Shown here one piece after another: positions 1 to 18,009 of a stretch of DNA of 64,000 nucleotides. Position 1 is the stretch's first letter. Each line of letters starts with the position of its first letter. Origin of the DNA: Streptococcus sp. oral taxon 431 (GTDB lineage Bacteria > Bacillota > Bacilli > Lactobacillales > Streptococcaceae); assembly GCF_001553685.1 (NCBI RefSeq), contig NZ_CP014264.1:1930001-1994000 (forward strand), written 5' to 3'. A program made the position numbers and the translations under genes. The notes beneath the pieces were generated by a model. That model saw only the letters and a program-made list of their open reading frames with translations. It was not told the DNA's origin and did no database searches.

Positions 1-214
1 AGGCTGGGTTTTGCACCATCAATTGTTGGAAGTTCTCCATTGTTGGAGCTTTAGGGAACCATTGTGGTGGAATCATAATGGTATCTGGTTGTGATTTGAA
101 TGCACCTGTCAAAATCCAGTAGAATGGAAAGATAAACAGTACAGTCAATAAAAGCAAGAAGATGGTTGAAATAACAGTGAAAGCTGTTAAAGGTTTCTTT
201 TGTGTAGATTGCAT
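1..214 (-). CDS. ABC sugar transporter permease (MalG type), C-terminus cut by window edge
   Basis: Only the first 71 codons are present. The protein begins MQSTQKKPLTAF, then has one long hydrophobic segment (about residues 12-35) and the periplasmic-type loop ending WILTGAFKSQPDT, typical of the second permease of carbohydrate ABC importers. The ATG at 214 is preceded by AAAGGAG. It lies 16 bases after the stop of the other permease, so the two are co-transcribed and should form the heterodimeric membrane channel. By position it corresponds to the pneumococcal SP_1688 (nanW-like) gene of the sialidase locus; that assignment is from memory. The rest of the gene is outside the window. Confidence 0.85.
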   Translation of the reverse strand, partial: MQSTQKKPLTAFTVISTIFLLLLTVLFIFPFYWILTGAFKSQPDTIMIPPQWFPKAPTMENFQQLMVQNPA

Positions 215-230
215 AGCTGTCTCCTTTCTA

Positions 231-1118
231 TTAATATTCTACGTCGTTTCCAAGTACTTTAAATTGAACAAAGCTGACAATTGCGATCATAACTGCCAAG
301 AATACACCAATAGTATTGGCATAGCCATACTCAGTCAATTGGAAGGCTTTCTCGTATAGGTAGTACATAAGTGTACTTGTTGAGTAGTTTGGACCACCTG
401 AAGTCAAAAGCTGAATCAAAGCGAAACACTGGAATGAGTTGATGGTTGTAATGATTGCGATATAAAGAGTTGTTGGAAGGAGGCTTGGCCATTTAATCTT
501 CCAGAAAACTTGTAACTCAGTAGCTCCGTCGACACGCGCCGCTTCAACAAGTGAGTTATCAATATTACCCATTGCAGCGATGTAAAGGATGATTGGCTGA
601 CCAACTGATGTTGTCAAAAGAATAATCATAATCGCCATCAAAGCCCAGTTTTTATCACCCAACCAAGAAATGTTTTGGCTAATGATATGGCTTGACTTAA
701 GTACGAAATTCAAAATACCTGATAGAGGATCGTAGATCCATTTCCATACTACTGTTACGGCAACACTACCTGTTACTACAGGAAGGAAGAAGACGAAACG
801 GTAGAAAGATCTAGCGATGGCATTTTGTTGGTAAGTTTGTGATGCTACAAAGAGCGAGAAGAGTACAACGACTGGTACAGACCCGATAACCAAGATTACG
901 GTATTAATCAAAGATTTTGTAAAGACAGGGTCTTTAAACATACGGATGTAGTTGTCCAAGCCCACAAACTCAAAGCTAGTCATCGAATAGTTGAAGAAAC
1001 TAGTGATGAAGCCCATGATCATTGGAGCTAAAACGAAGACGGTAAAGAAGATTAATACTGGTGCTAGGAATGCGTAGGAAATAATAGTTTCCCGCATGCG
1101 AATTTTATTGATTTTCAC
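231..1118 (-). CDS. ABC sugar transporter permease (MalF type)
   Basis: A 295-residue membrane protein with about six hydrophobic helices, including AFLAPVLIFFTVFVLAP near the N-terminus. It carries the permease EAA-type loop EAARVDGATELQVFWKIKWP, which contacts the ATPase. I chose the GTG at 1118 because GAGGTG lies six bases upstream and the protein then starts VKINKIRMRE; the longer open frame up to 1184 has no comparable ribosome site. It follows the binding protein gene and precedes the second permease. No ATPase is encoded here, so a shared MsmK-type ATPase encoded elsewhere is likely (inference). Substrate is probably sialic acid or a sugar released by the sialidases, from context. Confidence 0.88.
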   Translation of the reverse strand: MKINKIRMRETIISYAFLAPVLIFFTVFVLAPMIMGFITSFFNYSMTSFEFVGLDNYIRMFKDPVFTKSLINTVILVIGSVPVVVLFSLFVASQTYQQNAIARSFYRFVFFLPVVTGSVAVTVVWKWIYDPLSGILNFVLKSSHIISQNISWLGDKNWALMAIMIILLTTSVGQPIILYIAAMGNIDNSLVEAARVDGATELQVFWKIKWPSLLPTTLYIAIITTINSFQCFALIQLLTSGGPNYSTSTLMYYLYEKAFQLTEYGYANTIGVFLAVMIAIVSFVQFKVLGNDVEY

Positions 1119-1263
1119 AGTCGGCACCTCACTTTCACATAGTTTTATTTTTTTGACTGTTATCTGACCCTGATCTAAAATCAAAATGAAATTTTTCTAA
1201 GATTCGTCAATGTAAAAACTTCATTTTAATTTTGACCTGTCAGTTGCTTCTATTTCAAACAAA

Positions 1264-1307
1264 AGTCCCCCTTTTCATACACAGATATGCTCAGGGAAAA
1301 GGGGGGA
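1264..1307 (-). terminator. Stem-loop between binding protein and permease genes
   Basis: Two complementary arms (TCCCCCTTTTC at about 1266 and GAAAAGGGGGGA at about 1297) surround a 20-base loop, and the minus-strand transcript then reads TTTTGTTTG. It lies between the binding protein stop (1331) and the first permease start (1118). It is probably a partial terminator or RNA-stabilising hairpin giving more binding protein than permease. Confidence 0.6.
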
Positions 1308-1330
1308 ACTCAGTTTTTATTTAGGGCTTA

Positions 1331-2743
<1,413 letters not shown>

Positions 2744-2774
2744 TCAACCACTCTCCTCGTTTTTTTATATTGTG

Positions 2775-3473
2775 TTATTTAAGACCCGCAACAAATCGTT
2801 CCGTAATCTCTTTTGGTCTAGTAATAGCGCCACCAACTACGATACCTCGCACTCCGTAACCTAGGATTTGCTTAGCTTGTTCTGGTGTGTGAATTTTTCC
2901 TTCAGCGATGACGTCCACCCCTGCATCACAGAGTTTCTTGATGAGTTCAAAGTCTGGGCCATCCACTTTTGGACTGTAAGAAGTGTAACCTGACAAGGTT
3001 GTTCCGACAAAGTCAATTCCCGCTTCAACTGCTGTTAGACCTTCCTCAAAGGTACTTGTATCAGCCATCAAGAGTTGATTTGGATATTTTTCTTTGATCT
3101 GACGGATAAATTCTTGGATCTCCAAGCCATCATGACGTTCACGTTTGGTACAGTCAAGAGCAATGACTTCGATGTCAAGAGCTGCTAGCTCATCTACCTC
3201 TCTCATAGTCGCTGTGATGAATGGTTCCTGTGGTGGATAATCACGTTTAATAATTCCGATAATCGGAAGTTTAGTGACCTCTTTAATTTCCTTGATATCT
3301 CGAACACTGTTTGCTCGGATACCGACTGCACCACCTTGTTCAGCTGCTTTCACCAACAAGGGGATAACTCCTCCCGCTTCTGTGTAGAGCGGTTCATGAG
3401 GAAGTGCCTGACAAGAAACGATGATTCCATCTTTGATTTGTTCAATCAAGGCCTCTTTACTAATTTGTGGCAT
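2775..3473 (-). CDS. nanE: N-acetylmannosamine-6-phosphate 2-epimerase
   Basis: A 232-residue TIM-barrel NanE-family protein that converts ManNAc-6-P to GlcNAc-6-P in cytosolic sialic-acid catabolism. Recognisable stretches are [13 protein letters not shown] near the start, the catalytic-lysine region [20 protein letters not shown] and the phosphate-binding end [17 protein letters not shown]. Length matches the family. The ATG at 3473 is preceded by AGGAGG. It is the first gene of the transporter side of the locus, has a strong sigma-A promoter with an overlapping cre-like palindrome, and a NanR-like inverted repeat further upstream. Confidence 0.95.
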   Translation of the reverse strand: MPQISKEALIEQIKDGIIVSCQALPHEPLYTEAGGVIPLLVKAAEQGGAVGIRANSVRDIKEIKEVTKLPIIGIIKRDYPPQEPFITATMREVDELAALDIEVIALDCTKRERHDGLEIQEFIRQIKEKYPNQLLMADTSTFEEGLTAVEAGIDFVGTTLSGYTSYSPKVDGPDFELIKKLCDAGVDVIAEGKIHTPEQAKQILGYGVRGIVVGGAITRPKEITERFVAGLK

Positions 3474-3513
3474 CTACTTTCCTCCTTTTCTTTTCCTTTG
3501 TGTTTATGTGACT

Positions 3514-3542
3514 ATTATAGCTTATTATTAAAGCGCTTTCAA
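3514..3542 (-). promoter_or_regulatory. nanE promoter (TTGAAA-17-TATAAT) with overlapping cre-like palindrome
   Basis: On the minus strand TTGAAA (3542-3537) and TATAAT (3519-3514) are separated by exactly 17 bases. The -35 is part of TTGAAAGCGCTTTAA, which fits the cre consensus with one mismatch, so CcpA binding would block RNA polymerase. Confidence 0.75.
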
Positions 3543-3598
3543 TAACTTGTGCTAGGATAGATTGAAGTTTCAAAACAATTTTATGCAACAGTTTCTTC

Positions 3599-3612
3599 TG
3601 AAAGTAGTTTCA
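3599..3612. promoter_or_regulatory. NanR-like inverted repeat upstream of nanE
   Basis: Reads TGAAAGTAGTTTCA, a perfect TGAAA/TTTCA inverted repeat (CTGAAAGTAGTTTCAG counting flanks). The same motif occurs upstream of both sialidases and of the esterase. Its centre is 89 bases from the nanE -10. Confidence 0.55.
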
Positions 3613-3681
3613 GGAACCTAAAATCTATCCCAACACCTCTTAAATCTTGAAAACAGCCCTTTTTTCTCGCAAACATGAAAG

Positions 3682-3713
3682 AAAAAGGCCGTAACAAATT
3701 TTCGTTACGACCC
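3682..3713 (-). terminator. Terminator of the first sialidase gene
   Basis: The minus strand forms a nine-base-pair stem GGTCGTAAC/GTTACGGCC (one G-U pair) followed by TTTTTC. It resembles the terminator of the second sialidase gene, consistent with gene duplication. Confidence 0.8.
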
Positions 3714-3766
3714 TTTCTAACTAAGATTTAGTTTCACTAAGGAAACCTTCAATTTCAACTATTTGA

Positions 3767-7078
<3,312 letters not shown>

Positions 7079-7224
7079 TCATCTGACTAAATGACAAAAA
7101 TTACTTTTTTCACGAATGGTTACACTCGCTCTTTCAAATTTTCTCTCACTTAACGATCAACAATCTATCATCATGCCATCGTTAACTAGAGTCTCCTACT
7201 CCTTTCAAATTTTATCTTATTCTC

Positions 7225-7323
7225 ATTATATAATAAATCCTCCCCTTTTAAGAGAGATTGAGATAGAACAGATTATACTTTCAGTTTTAGAAATATAAAA
7301 TTGGACATTTGAAACTACTTTCG
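7225..7323 (-). promoter_or_regulatory. Promoter region and NanR-like site of sialidase copy 1
   Basis: The inverted repeat TGAAACTACTTTCG is at 7310-7323. Its centre is 42 bases upstream of a TATAAT (minus strand, 7277-7272) that lacks a good -35, as expected for an activator-dependent promoter. A second AT-rich block containing TATATAAT lies near 7230 and is followed by AAGATAAAAT and GAAAGGAGTA, all conserved upstream of copy 2. The leader from 7021 to about 7265 therefore holds no gene but has conserved non-coding blocks. Confidence 0.5.
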
Positions 7324-7398
7324 GACGCTTTGGATTTTTCTAACATAAAATTGCTTCATCCAGTTGAATCGTTTTTTAATGAACTTTATCTCAAACTT

Positions 7399-7550
7399 AT
7401 ACTCAATGAAAATCAAAGAGCAAACTATGAAGATAGCCGCAGGTTGCTCAAAACACCGTTTTGAGGTTGTGGATAGAACTGACGAAGTCAGTAACACATA
7501 TACGGTAAGGCGAAGCTGACGTGGTTTGAAGAGATTTTCGAAGAGTATTA
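7399..7550 (+). repeat. BOX element (A-B-C type), about 152 bp
   Basis: Starts ATACTCAATGAAAATCAAAG and ends TTTTCGAAGAGTATTA, the boxA and boxC termini. Its length fits boxA plus one boxB plus boxC, and GGTAAGGCGAAGCTGACG is close to the BOX-PCR primer sequence. It lies between the two sialidase genes. Confidence 0.9.
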
Positions 7551-7576
7551 ACTATTTGACTCCTGATTTATCTAGA

Positions 7577-7608
7577 TCAAAAGGCCGTAACTAGTTCTAG
7601 TCACGACC
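7577..7608 (-). terminator. Terminator of the second sialidase gene
   Basis: A minus-strand stem of up to 12 bp (GGTCGTGACTAG with CTAGTTACGGCC, two G-U pairs) followed by TTTTGATC. Similar to the terminator after copy 1. Confidence 0.75.
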
Positions 7609-7660
7609 CTTTCTAATATAAGATCAAATTCCTCTATGAATTTCGTTGATTTTAACTATT

Positions 7661-11761
<4,101 letters not shown>

Positions 11762-11919
11762 TTAAAATTTTTAGCCTTTCAGACTAGCTGCAAATAAGAA
11801 ACTGTATTATTGAATGAAATTGCCATTCTTTGTAGATGAAATGCTGTTGCTCTTTTATAAATTCCATGTTAAAAGATTCGCAACTAGCTATACTCCTTTC
11901 ACATTTTATCTTAATCATA

Positions 11920-12017
11920 TTATATAATAAATATTCTAAATTTTAGACTTTATAATCTATAATAGATTCTACTTTCAAAGATATTTAGAAGTTTCAAACT
12001 ACCTGAAACTACTTTCT
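11920..12017 (-). promoter_or_regulatory. Promoter region and NanR-like site of sialidase copy 2
   Basis: The inverted repeat TGAAACTACTTTCT is at 12004-12017. Its centre is 42 bases upstream of a minus-strand TAGAAT (11971-11966), the same spacing as in copy 1. The AT-rich block with TATATAAT, AAGATAAAAT and GAAAGGAGTA near 11890-11935 also matches copy 1. The remaining 11760-12035 interval holds no gene that I can support. Confidence 0.5.
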
Positions 12018-12036
12018 CATTATCTGGGTCACATAA

Positions 12037-12078
12037 AGAAAAGCCTGTAGTTCATTCGAAACTACAGAGCTTTTTTTC
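12037..12078. terminator. Terminator of the acetyl esterase gene
   Basis: Stem AGCCTGTAGTT / AACTACAGAGCT with a short loop. It is flanked by A-rich sequence on the left and T7 on the right, so it may work in both directions. It separates the esterase from the sialidase promoter. Confidence 0.8.
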
Positions 12079-12083
12079 AATTT

Positions 12084-13067
12084 TTAATGACCAAGATAGG
12101 TAAAGGGTATCTCACTACCACACAACCAATTGTAAACTTGATCATTGACATGAACATTCATGGCCTCATGAGCGTATTCAGGCATGATACGATAACTCTT
12201 TTCACAAGTCAAACGGTTGTAAATGGCAAACTGAGTGATTGGATAGCAGACATCATCATCAAGCCCAGTAATCATTCGAACTTCCCCCTTAATGCGATGG
12301 GCAAGATTTTTTACATCGATATAGGCGAGCGTCTCCATAATCTGCTCTTCTGTCTCATGGAATGGATCATGGAACTTAAAGTAACGAAAGAGCTCATCAT
12401 AGGCTTCGCTGGTATTTCCAATCTCGAGCACTCGCCTAAAGTCTGATAAGAATGGATAAATAGCAACTGTACGCTTGATACGTTGATTTAGCCCCGCAGC
12501 CACTAGAGCTAGTGCCCCTCCTTGAGAAGCTCCATAGCTTGCTAATTGCCCCGCAGCCACTTGTGGGAAGCTAGCTACAATTTCAATCAATTGATAAATA
12601 TCTAGATAGACATCCTTATAGAAGAGTTGCTCTTTTCCTTCTACTGCACCACGGATAATTTGGCCCTTAACTGTATTTCCGAGTGGTGAGCGCAAGCCAT
12701 CTTGTGAGTATCCAGATTGTCCACGAACATCCATCGATACGACACCATAACCAGCTACTGTAAAGGCTAGCATATCTGTCCAATCCCAGCAACGTCCCAT
12801 ATAGCCATGGAAGTGGAAAATGACAGGTACTTTCTTTTCTGATTTTGGTAAGACTATACGCGCATAAACAAGGCCATCACGGGTACCTTTAAAGGTTAAC
12901 TCATAACACTTCACATTTGGAATATGAAAATCACGTTCCTCTAGTTGGTAATCTGGCAAGACCGAAACCTTATCAATCTCCCCATCCCAAAAAGCATCAA
13001 AATCATGAGGAACTTCATCCCTTCCTTGGTATGTTTTCATTTCTTCTACTAATGCTGGATTTCTCAT
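12084..13067 (-). CDS. Acetyl xylan esterase / cephalosporin-C deacetylase family esterase
   Basis: A 327-residue cytoplasmic alpha/beta hydrolase of the AXE1 family (no signal peptide). Visible motifs are the oxyanion-hole region VIFHFHGYMGRCWDW, DVRGQSGYSQDG, the nucleophile elbow GASQGGA (Ser about 184), LDDDVCYP with the acid residue, and the late histidine in PEYAHEAMN. It removes acetyl groups from sugars; in this island it may deacetylate O-acetylated sialic acids or other host sugars after uptake, which is inference. Pneumococci carry the same gene next to nanA (SP_1695 by recall). It has its own promoter with a cre-like site and a NanR-like repeat. The start ATG at 13067 is preceded by AAGGAGGG. 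Confidence 0.9.
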   Translation of the reverse strand: MRNPALVEEMKTYQGRDEVPHDFDAFWDGEIDKVSVLPDYQLEERDFHIPNVKCYELTFKGTRDGLVYARIVLPKSEKKVPVIFHFHGYMGRCWDWTDMLAFTVAGYGVVSMDVRGQSGYSQDGLRSPLGNTVKGQIIRGAVEGKEQLFYKDVYLDIYQLIEIVASFPQVAAGQLASYGASQGGALALVAAGLNQRIKRTVAIYPFLSDFRRVLEIGNTSEAYDELFRYFKFHDPFHETEEQIMETLAYIDVKNLAHRIKGEVRMITGLDDDVCYPITQFAIYNRLTCEKSYRIMPEYAHEAMNVHVNDQVYNWLCGSEIPFTYLGH

Positions 13068-13084
13068 AAAACCCTCCTTAATTT

Positions 13085-13129
13085 TGTAACCGTTACCATA
13101 ACTCTAGCACATATAGGTAGGCTTTGCAA
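13085..13129 (-). promoter_or_regulatory. Esterase promoter with cre-like site
   Basis: Minus-strand TTGCAA (13129-13124), a 17-base spacer and TAGAGT (13106-13101). TGGTAACGGTTACA (13098-13085) just downstream matches the cre consensus at 13 of 14 positions. Confidence 0.65.
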
Positions 13130-13184
13130 GATGGATTTTTAAATAGAAAGTGATTTTAATTTTGAAGATTCATAAAAGCTTATC

Positions 13185-13198
13185 TGAAAGTAGTTTTA
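13185..13198. promoter_or_regulatory. NanR-like inverted repeat upstream of the esterase
   Basis: TGAAAGTAGTTTTA, one mismatch from the perfect nanE site. The centre is 88 bases from the -10, almost the same as at nanE (89). Confidence 0.5.
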
Positions 13199-13284
13199 TC
13201 CATTCCATTCTGCATAGATTCAATACACTTTCAAAGAAAACAGCTTCTTTGATCTCTCATCCAAGAATCATTGAAGACTAGTCT

Positions 13285-13400
13285 TATACTCTTCGAAAAT
13301 CTCTTCAAACCACGTCAGCTTTATCTGCAACCTCAAAGCCGTGCTTTGAGCAACCTGCGGCTAGCTTCCTAGTTTGCTCTTTGATTTTCATTGAGTATTA
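13285..13400 (-). repeat. BOX element without boxB (A-C), about 115 bp
   Basis: Inverted relative to the others. It begins ATACTCTTCGAAAATCTC and ends TTCATTGAGTAT. The 113 bases 13286-13398 are the exact reverse complement of 48653-48765. Apart from this BOX, the regulatory sites and the ami terminator, 13068-13508 contains no gene I can support. Confidence 0.9.
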
Positions 13401-13456
13401 GCATGTTCTCGGGTATATAGTTGTTTATCTTTAGACTAGTTTTTTACAAAAATAAA

Positions 13457-13506
13457 AAAGTTTCATAATCTTAATAGAATTGTTCTATCAAGATTACAAA
13501 ACTTTT
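13457..13506 (-). terminator. Terminator of the ami operon
   Basis: Long stem: AGTTTCATAATCTTAATAGAA pairs with TTCTATCAAGATTACAAAACT with few mismatches. It is immediately downstream of the last ami gene, with A/T runs on both sides. Confidence 0.8.
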
Positions 13507-13508
13507 TC

Positions 13509-14435
13509 TTATTTCAAATCTTTTTTATAGCGTTCCAACTCTGCTTGGTTTGCCCAAACATAGTGACCTGGACGAATTTCTACCATAGAAGGCTTATCAG
13601 TTTCATAGTTATGTTGATCTGGATCATAGACTTTCAAAACTTTTTTACGTTCCAAGATTGGGTCTGGAATAGGAACAGCTGATAGAAGTGCTTGCGTGTA
13701 TGGATGAACTGGATTGTTAAACAATTCTTCAGTTTCAGCCACTTCAACAATGACACCCTTATAAATTACCGCAATACGATCAGAAATGAAACGAACTACT
13801 GACAAATCGTGGGCGATAAAGAGATAAGTCAATCCTAATTCTTTTTGGAATTTCTTGAGCAAGTTCAAAACTTGGGCACGTACTGAAACGTCCAAGGCTG
13901 AAATTGGCTCATCCGCAATAACGAAGTCAGGTTGCATAACCAAGGCACGGGCAATCCCGATACGTTGACGTTGTCCACCTGAGAACTCATGTGGGTAACG
14001 TGTCAAGTGTTCAGCCAAAAGTCCCACTTCACGAATGATATTTTGAACTTTTTCTTTTCTTTCTTCTTCATCTTTAAATAAATGGTAGTTATAAAGACCT
14101 TCAGAAATGATATAGTCAACTGTTGCACGTTCATTCAAACTTGCAGCAGGGTCCTGGAAAATCATTTGGATACGACGAATTAATTCCGAAGCTTGTTCAC
14201 GTGATTTTTTACCATTAATTTTTTTACCTTCAAAGATGATATCACCTTTGCTGGTATCATTAAGACCGATAATAGCACGACCAATTGTTGTCTTACCACT
14301 ACCAGACTCTCCAACAAGTGAGAAAGTTTCTCCTTTGTTGATAAAGAAGTTCGCATTTTTAACAGCGACAAACTTTTTGCTTCCTTCACCGAAGGAAATT
14401 TCTAAGTCTTTAATTTCTACTAATTTTTCAGACAT
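13509..14435 (-). CDS. amiF: Oligopeptide ABC transporter ATP-binding protein AmiF
   Basis: A 308-residue OppF-family ATPase. It has Walker [10 protein letters not shown], signature [15 protein letters not shown], Walker [16 protein letters not shown] and the C-terminal oligopeptide-transporter extension ([19 protein letters not shown]). I chose the ATG at 14435 ([13 protein letters not shown]), which has GGAGGAAGG upstream; a longer frame up to 14504 would overlap amiE. With AmiE it powers peptide import through AmiC/AmiD. In pneumococci this system takes up nutrient and signalling peptides. It is the last gene of amiACDEF. Confidence 0.96.
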   Translation of the reverse strand: MSEKLVEIKDLEISFGEGSKKFVAVKNANFFINKGETFSLVGESGSGKTTIGRAIIGLNDTSKGDIIFEGKKINGKKSREQASELIRRIQMIFQDPAASLNERATVDYIISEGLYNYHLFKDEEERKEKVQNIIREVGLLAEHLTRYPHEFSGGQRQRIGIARALVMQPDFVIADEPISALDVSVRAQVLNLLKKFQKELGLTYLFIAHDLSVVRFISDRIAVIYKGVIVEVAETEELFNNPVHPYTQALLSAVPIPDPILERKKVLKVYDPDQHNYETDKPSMVEIRPGHYVWANQAELERYKKDLK

Positions 14436-14445
14436 TTCCTTCCTC

Positions 14446-15513
14446 CTAGTCCTCAAGATGTGTAAAGCCCATCTTTTCACGAATCTTGTCGTGTAAATCT
14501 GCAATCACCGATGGTTTTTCAACTTTTGGAGCTTGTTCATGAAGCAACCATGTCTTAGCCCAATGAGTATCAGATACTGCAAACTGAGGTGCTTTTTCCT
14601 CAAAGTCAATCTTCATAGCATAATCTGAACGAAGAGCAAAAGCATCTCCCTTCAATTCAGTATAAAGCGATGGAGGTGTTCCAGGGATTGAGTACAATTC
14701 ACCTTTGTCATCCGCAAGTTGAGGCAAGCTTGACAAGAGGCTCCACGTATATGGATGACGTGGGTCGTAGAAGATTTCTTCAACAGTACCATACTCGATG
14801 ATTTCACCAGCATACATAACCGCAACTTTATCAGCGATACTTGCTACTACACCTAGGTCGTGGGTGATAAAGATTGTTGTAAAGTGGTATTCGTGTTGAA
14901 GTGACTTCAACAAATCAATAATCTGTGCCTGAATGGTCACGTCAAGAGCTGTTGTCGGCTCATCACAGATAAGAATGTCTGGACGACAGGCAAGAGCAAT
15001 CGCGATAACAATACGTTGACGCATTCCCCCAGAATATTGGAAAGGATACTCGTCAAAACGTTTCTCAGAATCTGGAATACCAACTTTATTCATATAGTCA
15101 ATAGCCATCTCTTTAGCTTCTTGAGCAGTCTTGCCTTGGTGTTTAACAATAACTTCTGTGATTTGACTTCCGATTGTCTTGATTGGGTCTAGACTGGTCA
15201 TCGGATCTTGGAAGATAGTTGCAATCTTCGCACCACGAATACTTTCCCATTCTTTATGAGAAGATAAGGTTGTCAAATCTTGTCCACGGTAATTAATACT
15301 TCCTTGTGCAATGCGACCATTTTCTTCCAACATTCCTGTGAATGTTTTTGTCAAAACTGATTTACCTGAGCCTGACTCCCCAACTAAGGCGAGGACCTCT
15401 CCCTCAATCAAATCGATGGAGACACCTCGAATAGCTGTCAAAATCTTGTCACGAACATCAAATTCCACGACAATATCTTGAGCAGTCAAAATTACATTTT
15501 TTCCTTTTATCAT
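14446..15513 (-). CDS. amiE: Oligopeptide ABC transporter ATP-binding protein AmiE
   Basis: A 355-residue OppD-family ATPase with Walker [11 protein letters not shown]-loop [12 protein letters not shown], signature [15 protein letters not shown], Walker [16 protein letters not shown] and the peptide-transporter C-terminal domain ([16 protein letters not shown]). It partners AmiF on the inner face of the membrane. It is separated by eight bases from amiD upstream and ten bases from amiF downstream, so it is clearly operonic. Confidence 0.96.
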   Translation of the reverse strand: MIKGKNVILTAQDIVVEFDVRDKILTAIRGVSIDLIEGEVLALVGESGSGKSVLTKTFTGMLEENGRIAQGSINYRGQDLTTLSSHKEWESIRGAKIATIFQDPMTSLDPIKTIGSQITEVIVKHQGKTAQEAKEMAIDYMNKVGIPDSEKRFDEYPFQYSGGMRQRIVIAIALACRPDILICDEPTTALDVTIQAQIIDLLKSLQHEYHFTTIFITHDLGVVASIADKVAVMYAGEIIEYGTVEEIFYDPRHPYTWSLLSSLPQLADDKGELYSIPGTPPSLYTELKGDAFALRSDYAMKIDFEEKAPQFAVSDTHWAKTWLLHEQAPKVEKPSVIADLHDKIREKMGFTHLED

Positions 15514-15521
15514 GTCTACTC

Positions 15522-16448
15522 CTATCTATGTGTACGTGGATCACTAGCATCTGCTAGGTTTTGACCAACAACGAACAGTGACAAGGATACCAAGACCAAT
15601 GTAGTCAATGGAATCCAGAAGAGGTATGCATTGGTTGTTACGTTTTGAGAATAATCTGAAATCAAACGTCCCAAGCTAGGAACTGTAATCGGCAATCCAA
15701 GACCAAAGAATGAAAGGAAAGCTTCATATGAGATAAAGGCTGGGAGCATTTGCGACGTACTCGTAACAATAACAGATACCAATTGGGGCATAATGTTTTT
15801 TACAATAATTTTGTAACTTGGTGTTCCCAAAGTTCGTGAAGCAAGGTTATACTCTAAATCACGGTAACGTAACATTTGGATACGAATTGAATGGGCAACA
15901 CTAATCCAAGTAGTTACACTCATGGCAAAGATCAAGTTCCAGAACCCTGCCCCGATAGAGTAAGTCAAAACAATAACGATCAAAAGTGATGGAATATTGT
16001 TGATAACGTTGTAGACTTCCATCATGATACGGTCAACTGATTTTGAGATTCCCCAAATTCCACCGATGACAACACCGATAAAAAGGTTAACAAAGGTAGC
16101 AATAACCGAAATCAAGATAGAGTTACGAGCTCCAAACCAGACACCATCAAAGAGAGATTTACCATTACTGTCTGTTCCAAACCAATATTCAGCATTTGGC
16201 TTAATGTAACGAGCGCTAAAATCGTTTACCTTACTTACATCATTAAAGTCAAAATCAGAAAACATTGGGTAAATGAAACTCATCAAAACAATTGCAATCA
16301 AGATACCTAGCATGATTACTGTTGATTTCTTCTTCAAAAACTGTCTAAAGACAGAACCCCAGTATGAGTAGGCAGGAGCATCAATTGCTTCAGAGGCATA
16401 ATCATCACGTTTTACAAACTGAAATTTTTCATTACTAATTGTAGACAT
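15522..16448 (-). CDS. amiD: Oligopeptide ABC transporter permease AmiD
   Basis: A 308-residue OppC-type permease. It has one N-terminal helix ([19 protein letters not shown]), an extracellular loop containing [20 protein letters not shown], five further helices and the EAA-like loop [20 protein letters not shown] that docks with the ATPases. Its start overlaps the amiC stop by one base, indicating translational coupling. Confidence 0.96.
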   Translation of the reverse strand: MSTISNEKFQFVKRDDYASEAIDAPAYSYWGSVFRQFLKKKSTVIMLGILIAIVLMSFIYPMFSDFDFNDVSKVNDFSARYIKPNAEYWFGTDSNGKSLFDGVWFGARNSILISVIATFVNLFIGVVIGGIWGISKSVDRIMMEVYNVINNIPSLLIVIVLTYSIGAGFWNLIFAMSVTTWISVAHSIRIQMLRYRDLEYNLASRTLGTPSYKIIVKNIMPQLVSVIVTSTSQMLPAFISYEAFLSFFGLGLPITVPSLGRLISDYSQNVTTNAYLFWIPLTTLVLVSLSLFVVGQNLADASDPRTHR

Positions 16449-17944
16449 TATTTGCCTCCTTTCTCTGTCAATTTAATACGTGGGTCAATAATCGTCATCC
16501 AAATATCACCAATAAGGTTTGAGAAGATTGAGACACAAGTGAAGATAAAGACAAGACCAACTACCATATTATTGTTTGAAGCCTTTACAGAGTCGATCAA
16601 CATTTTACCCATACCTGGGAAGGCGAAGACTGTTTCTGTAAGAGTTGCTCCACCAATAACACCAATGATAGCACCTGGAATACCAGAAACAAGTGGTACC
16701 ATAGCATTTTTAAAGATATGCTTATCAGAAATCTCTTTCTCAGACAAACCTTTTGCACGAGCAAAACGAACGAAATCTTGTGATTGCAAGTCAATCATAT
16801 AACGGCGAATCCAAATTGCCATAGTAGGTGCTCCTAACAAGCCCAAAATCACAGCAGGAAGGACATAAGAACGCCAATCACCAGCACCCAAGATTGGGAA
16901 TGAGTCTGGGAAGCCGATTGAAGAACCAATCAAACGAATAATATAGACTAGGGCAATCGTTGGAAGAGCCAACAAGAAAGTTAGAGTCCCTGTAGCGAAA
17001 CTATCAATCCAAGTGTTTTTGAAACGAGCCATTGCTGAACCAAGAGGAATCGCAATCGCGTATGAAATCGAAAGACCAATCAAACCAGTGATAGCAGAAC
17101 TTGCAATCATAGATGGGTACTGATAGTTGCTCTCAGTAGCTGTATAAGGATCATCTTTACCGTAGTTGGCTACTTCACGAGCATCAGCTTGACTCGGAGA
17201 TTTATAAGTTCTTGAGTAAATATTTACTGATGATGTTTTCTTACCAGTTGGGAATTGAACTTCAGAAGTCTTCGTTTGTCCTTGTCCTTGTGTAATAACT
17301 TGAAGAACAGGAGTATTTGCATAAGTTGGATAAGAATCTCCTAGGTTCAAGTTGACAAAGTTTTGGTGAACAAATGGGAACTGACTATTGAAGTACAAGA
17401 GGTATTTGTGTTTAGTACCTGAACCCACAAGAGACCAACCGATAGCAGGGTCATTCTCAAAGCGCAAATAACGCTCTAAGTTAGGATTCTCAGGGTCTTG
17501 GATCTTGTTTGTATGGTCAATATCAAGCAAGTTTGCATAGAATTTAAACACACGTTCAAAAATAGGAATTTCACGTGTAGCGTAGAATTGTCCACTCTCT
17601 GTAAACTCACCTAGAGTCCAACCATTCCCAAGTTGTTGGATATATTTTTCATAGATTGCTTTATTTGTATCATTTGCATCTACTGTAACAGAAGAGTCAA
17701 TGCTACTAGCTTTTTCCTGCAACTCTTTCGTATCATAATATTCGATATAACCCATACGCTCAAAGACGGTATTTTCATAGTTATCACGTTTATCAGCTGT
17801 GGTTGCAATTTTATTGTAGTTAGTATCTTGTTTGAAGATCAACTTCCGTGGAACCATCGTATAGATGATTGTGTAAATCAAGGTCGTTACTAAGAAAATA
17901 GAAACCAACGACCGCAAGATACGCATAAAAACATATTTTTTCAT
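16448..17944 (-). CDS. amiC: Oligopeptide ABC transporter permease AmiC
   Basis: A 498-residue OppB-type permease, longer than typical OppB proteins because of a large extracellular insertion (about 45-270) between the first helix and the permease core, as in other streptococcal AmiC proteins. The EAA-like loop is [20 protein letters not shown]. It forms the channel with AmiD. A stem-loop lies between amiA and this gene. Confidence 0.96.
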   Translation of the reverse strand: MKKYVFMRILRSLVSIFLVTTLIYTIIYTMVPRKLIFKQDTNYNKIATTADKRDNYENTVFERMGYIEYYDTKELQEKASSIDSSVTVDANDTNKAIYEKYIQQLGNGWTLGEFTESGQFYATREIPIFERVFKFYANLLDIDHTNKIQDPENPNLERYLRFENDPAIGWSLVGSGTKHKYLLYFNSQFPFVHQNFVNLNLGDSYPTYANTPVLQVITQGQGQTKTSEVQFPTGKKTSSVNIYSRTYKSPSQADAREVANYGKDDPYTATESNYQYPSMIASSAITGLIGLSISYAIAIPLGSAMARFKNTWIDSFATGTLTFLLALPTIALVYIIRLIGSSIGFPDSFPILGAGDWRSYVLPAVILGLLGAPTMAIWIRRYMIDLQSQDFVRFARAKGLSEKEISDKHIFKNAMVPLVSGIPGAIIGVIGGATLTETVFAFPGMGKMLIDSVKASNNNMVVGLVFIFTCVSIFSNLIGDIWMTIIDPRIKLTEKGGK

Positions 17945-17967
17945 ATTATTTCCTTTAAAATCCCAAA

Positions 17968-17997
17968 AGAACCTTCTCCTTTAGGAGAGAAAGTTCT
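17968..17997 (-). terminator. Stem-loop between amiA and amiC
   Basis: AGAACCTTCTCC / GGAGAGAAAGTTCT forms a hairpin followed on the minus strand by TTTTGGG. Its position suggests partial termination, giving more AmiA than membrane components. Confidence 0.6.
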
Positions 17998-18009
17998 GAT
18001 GAGCATTAT

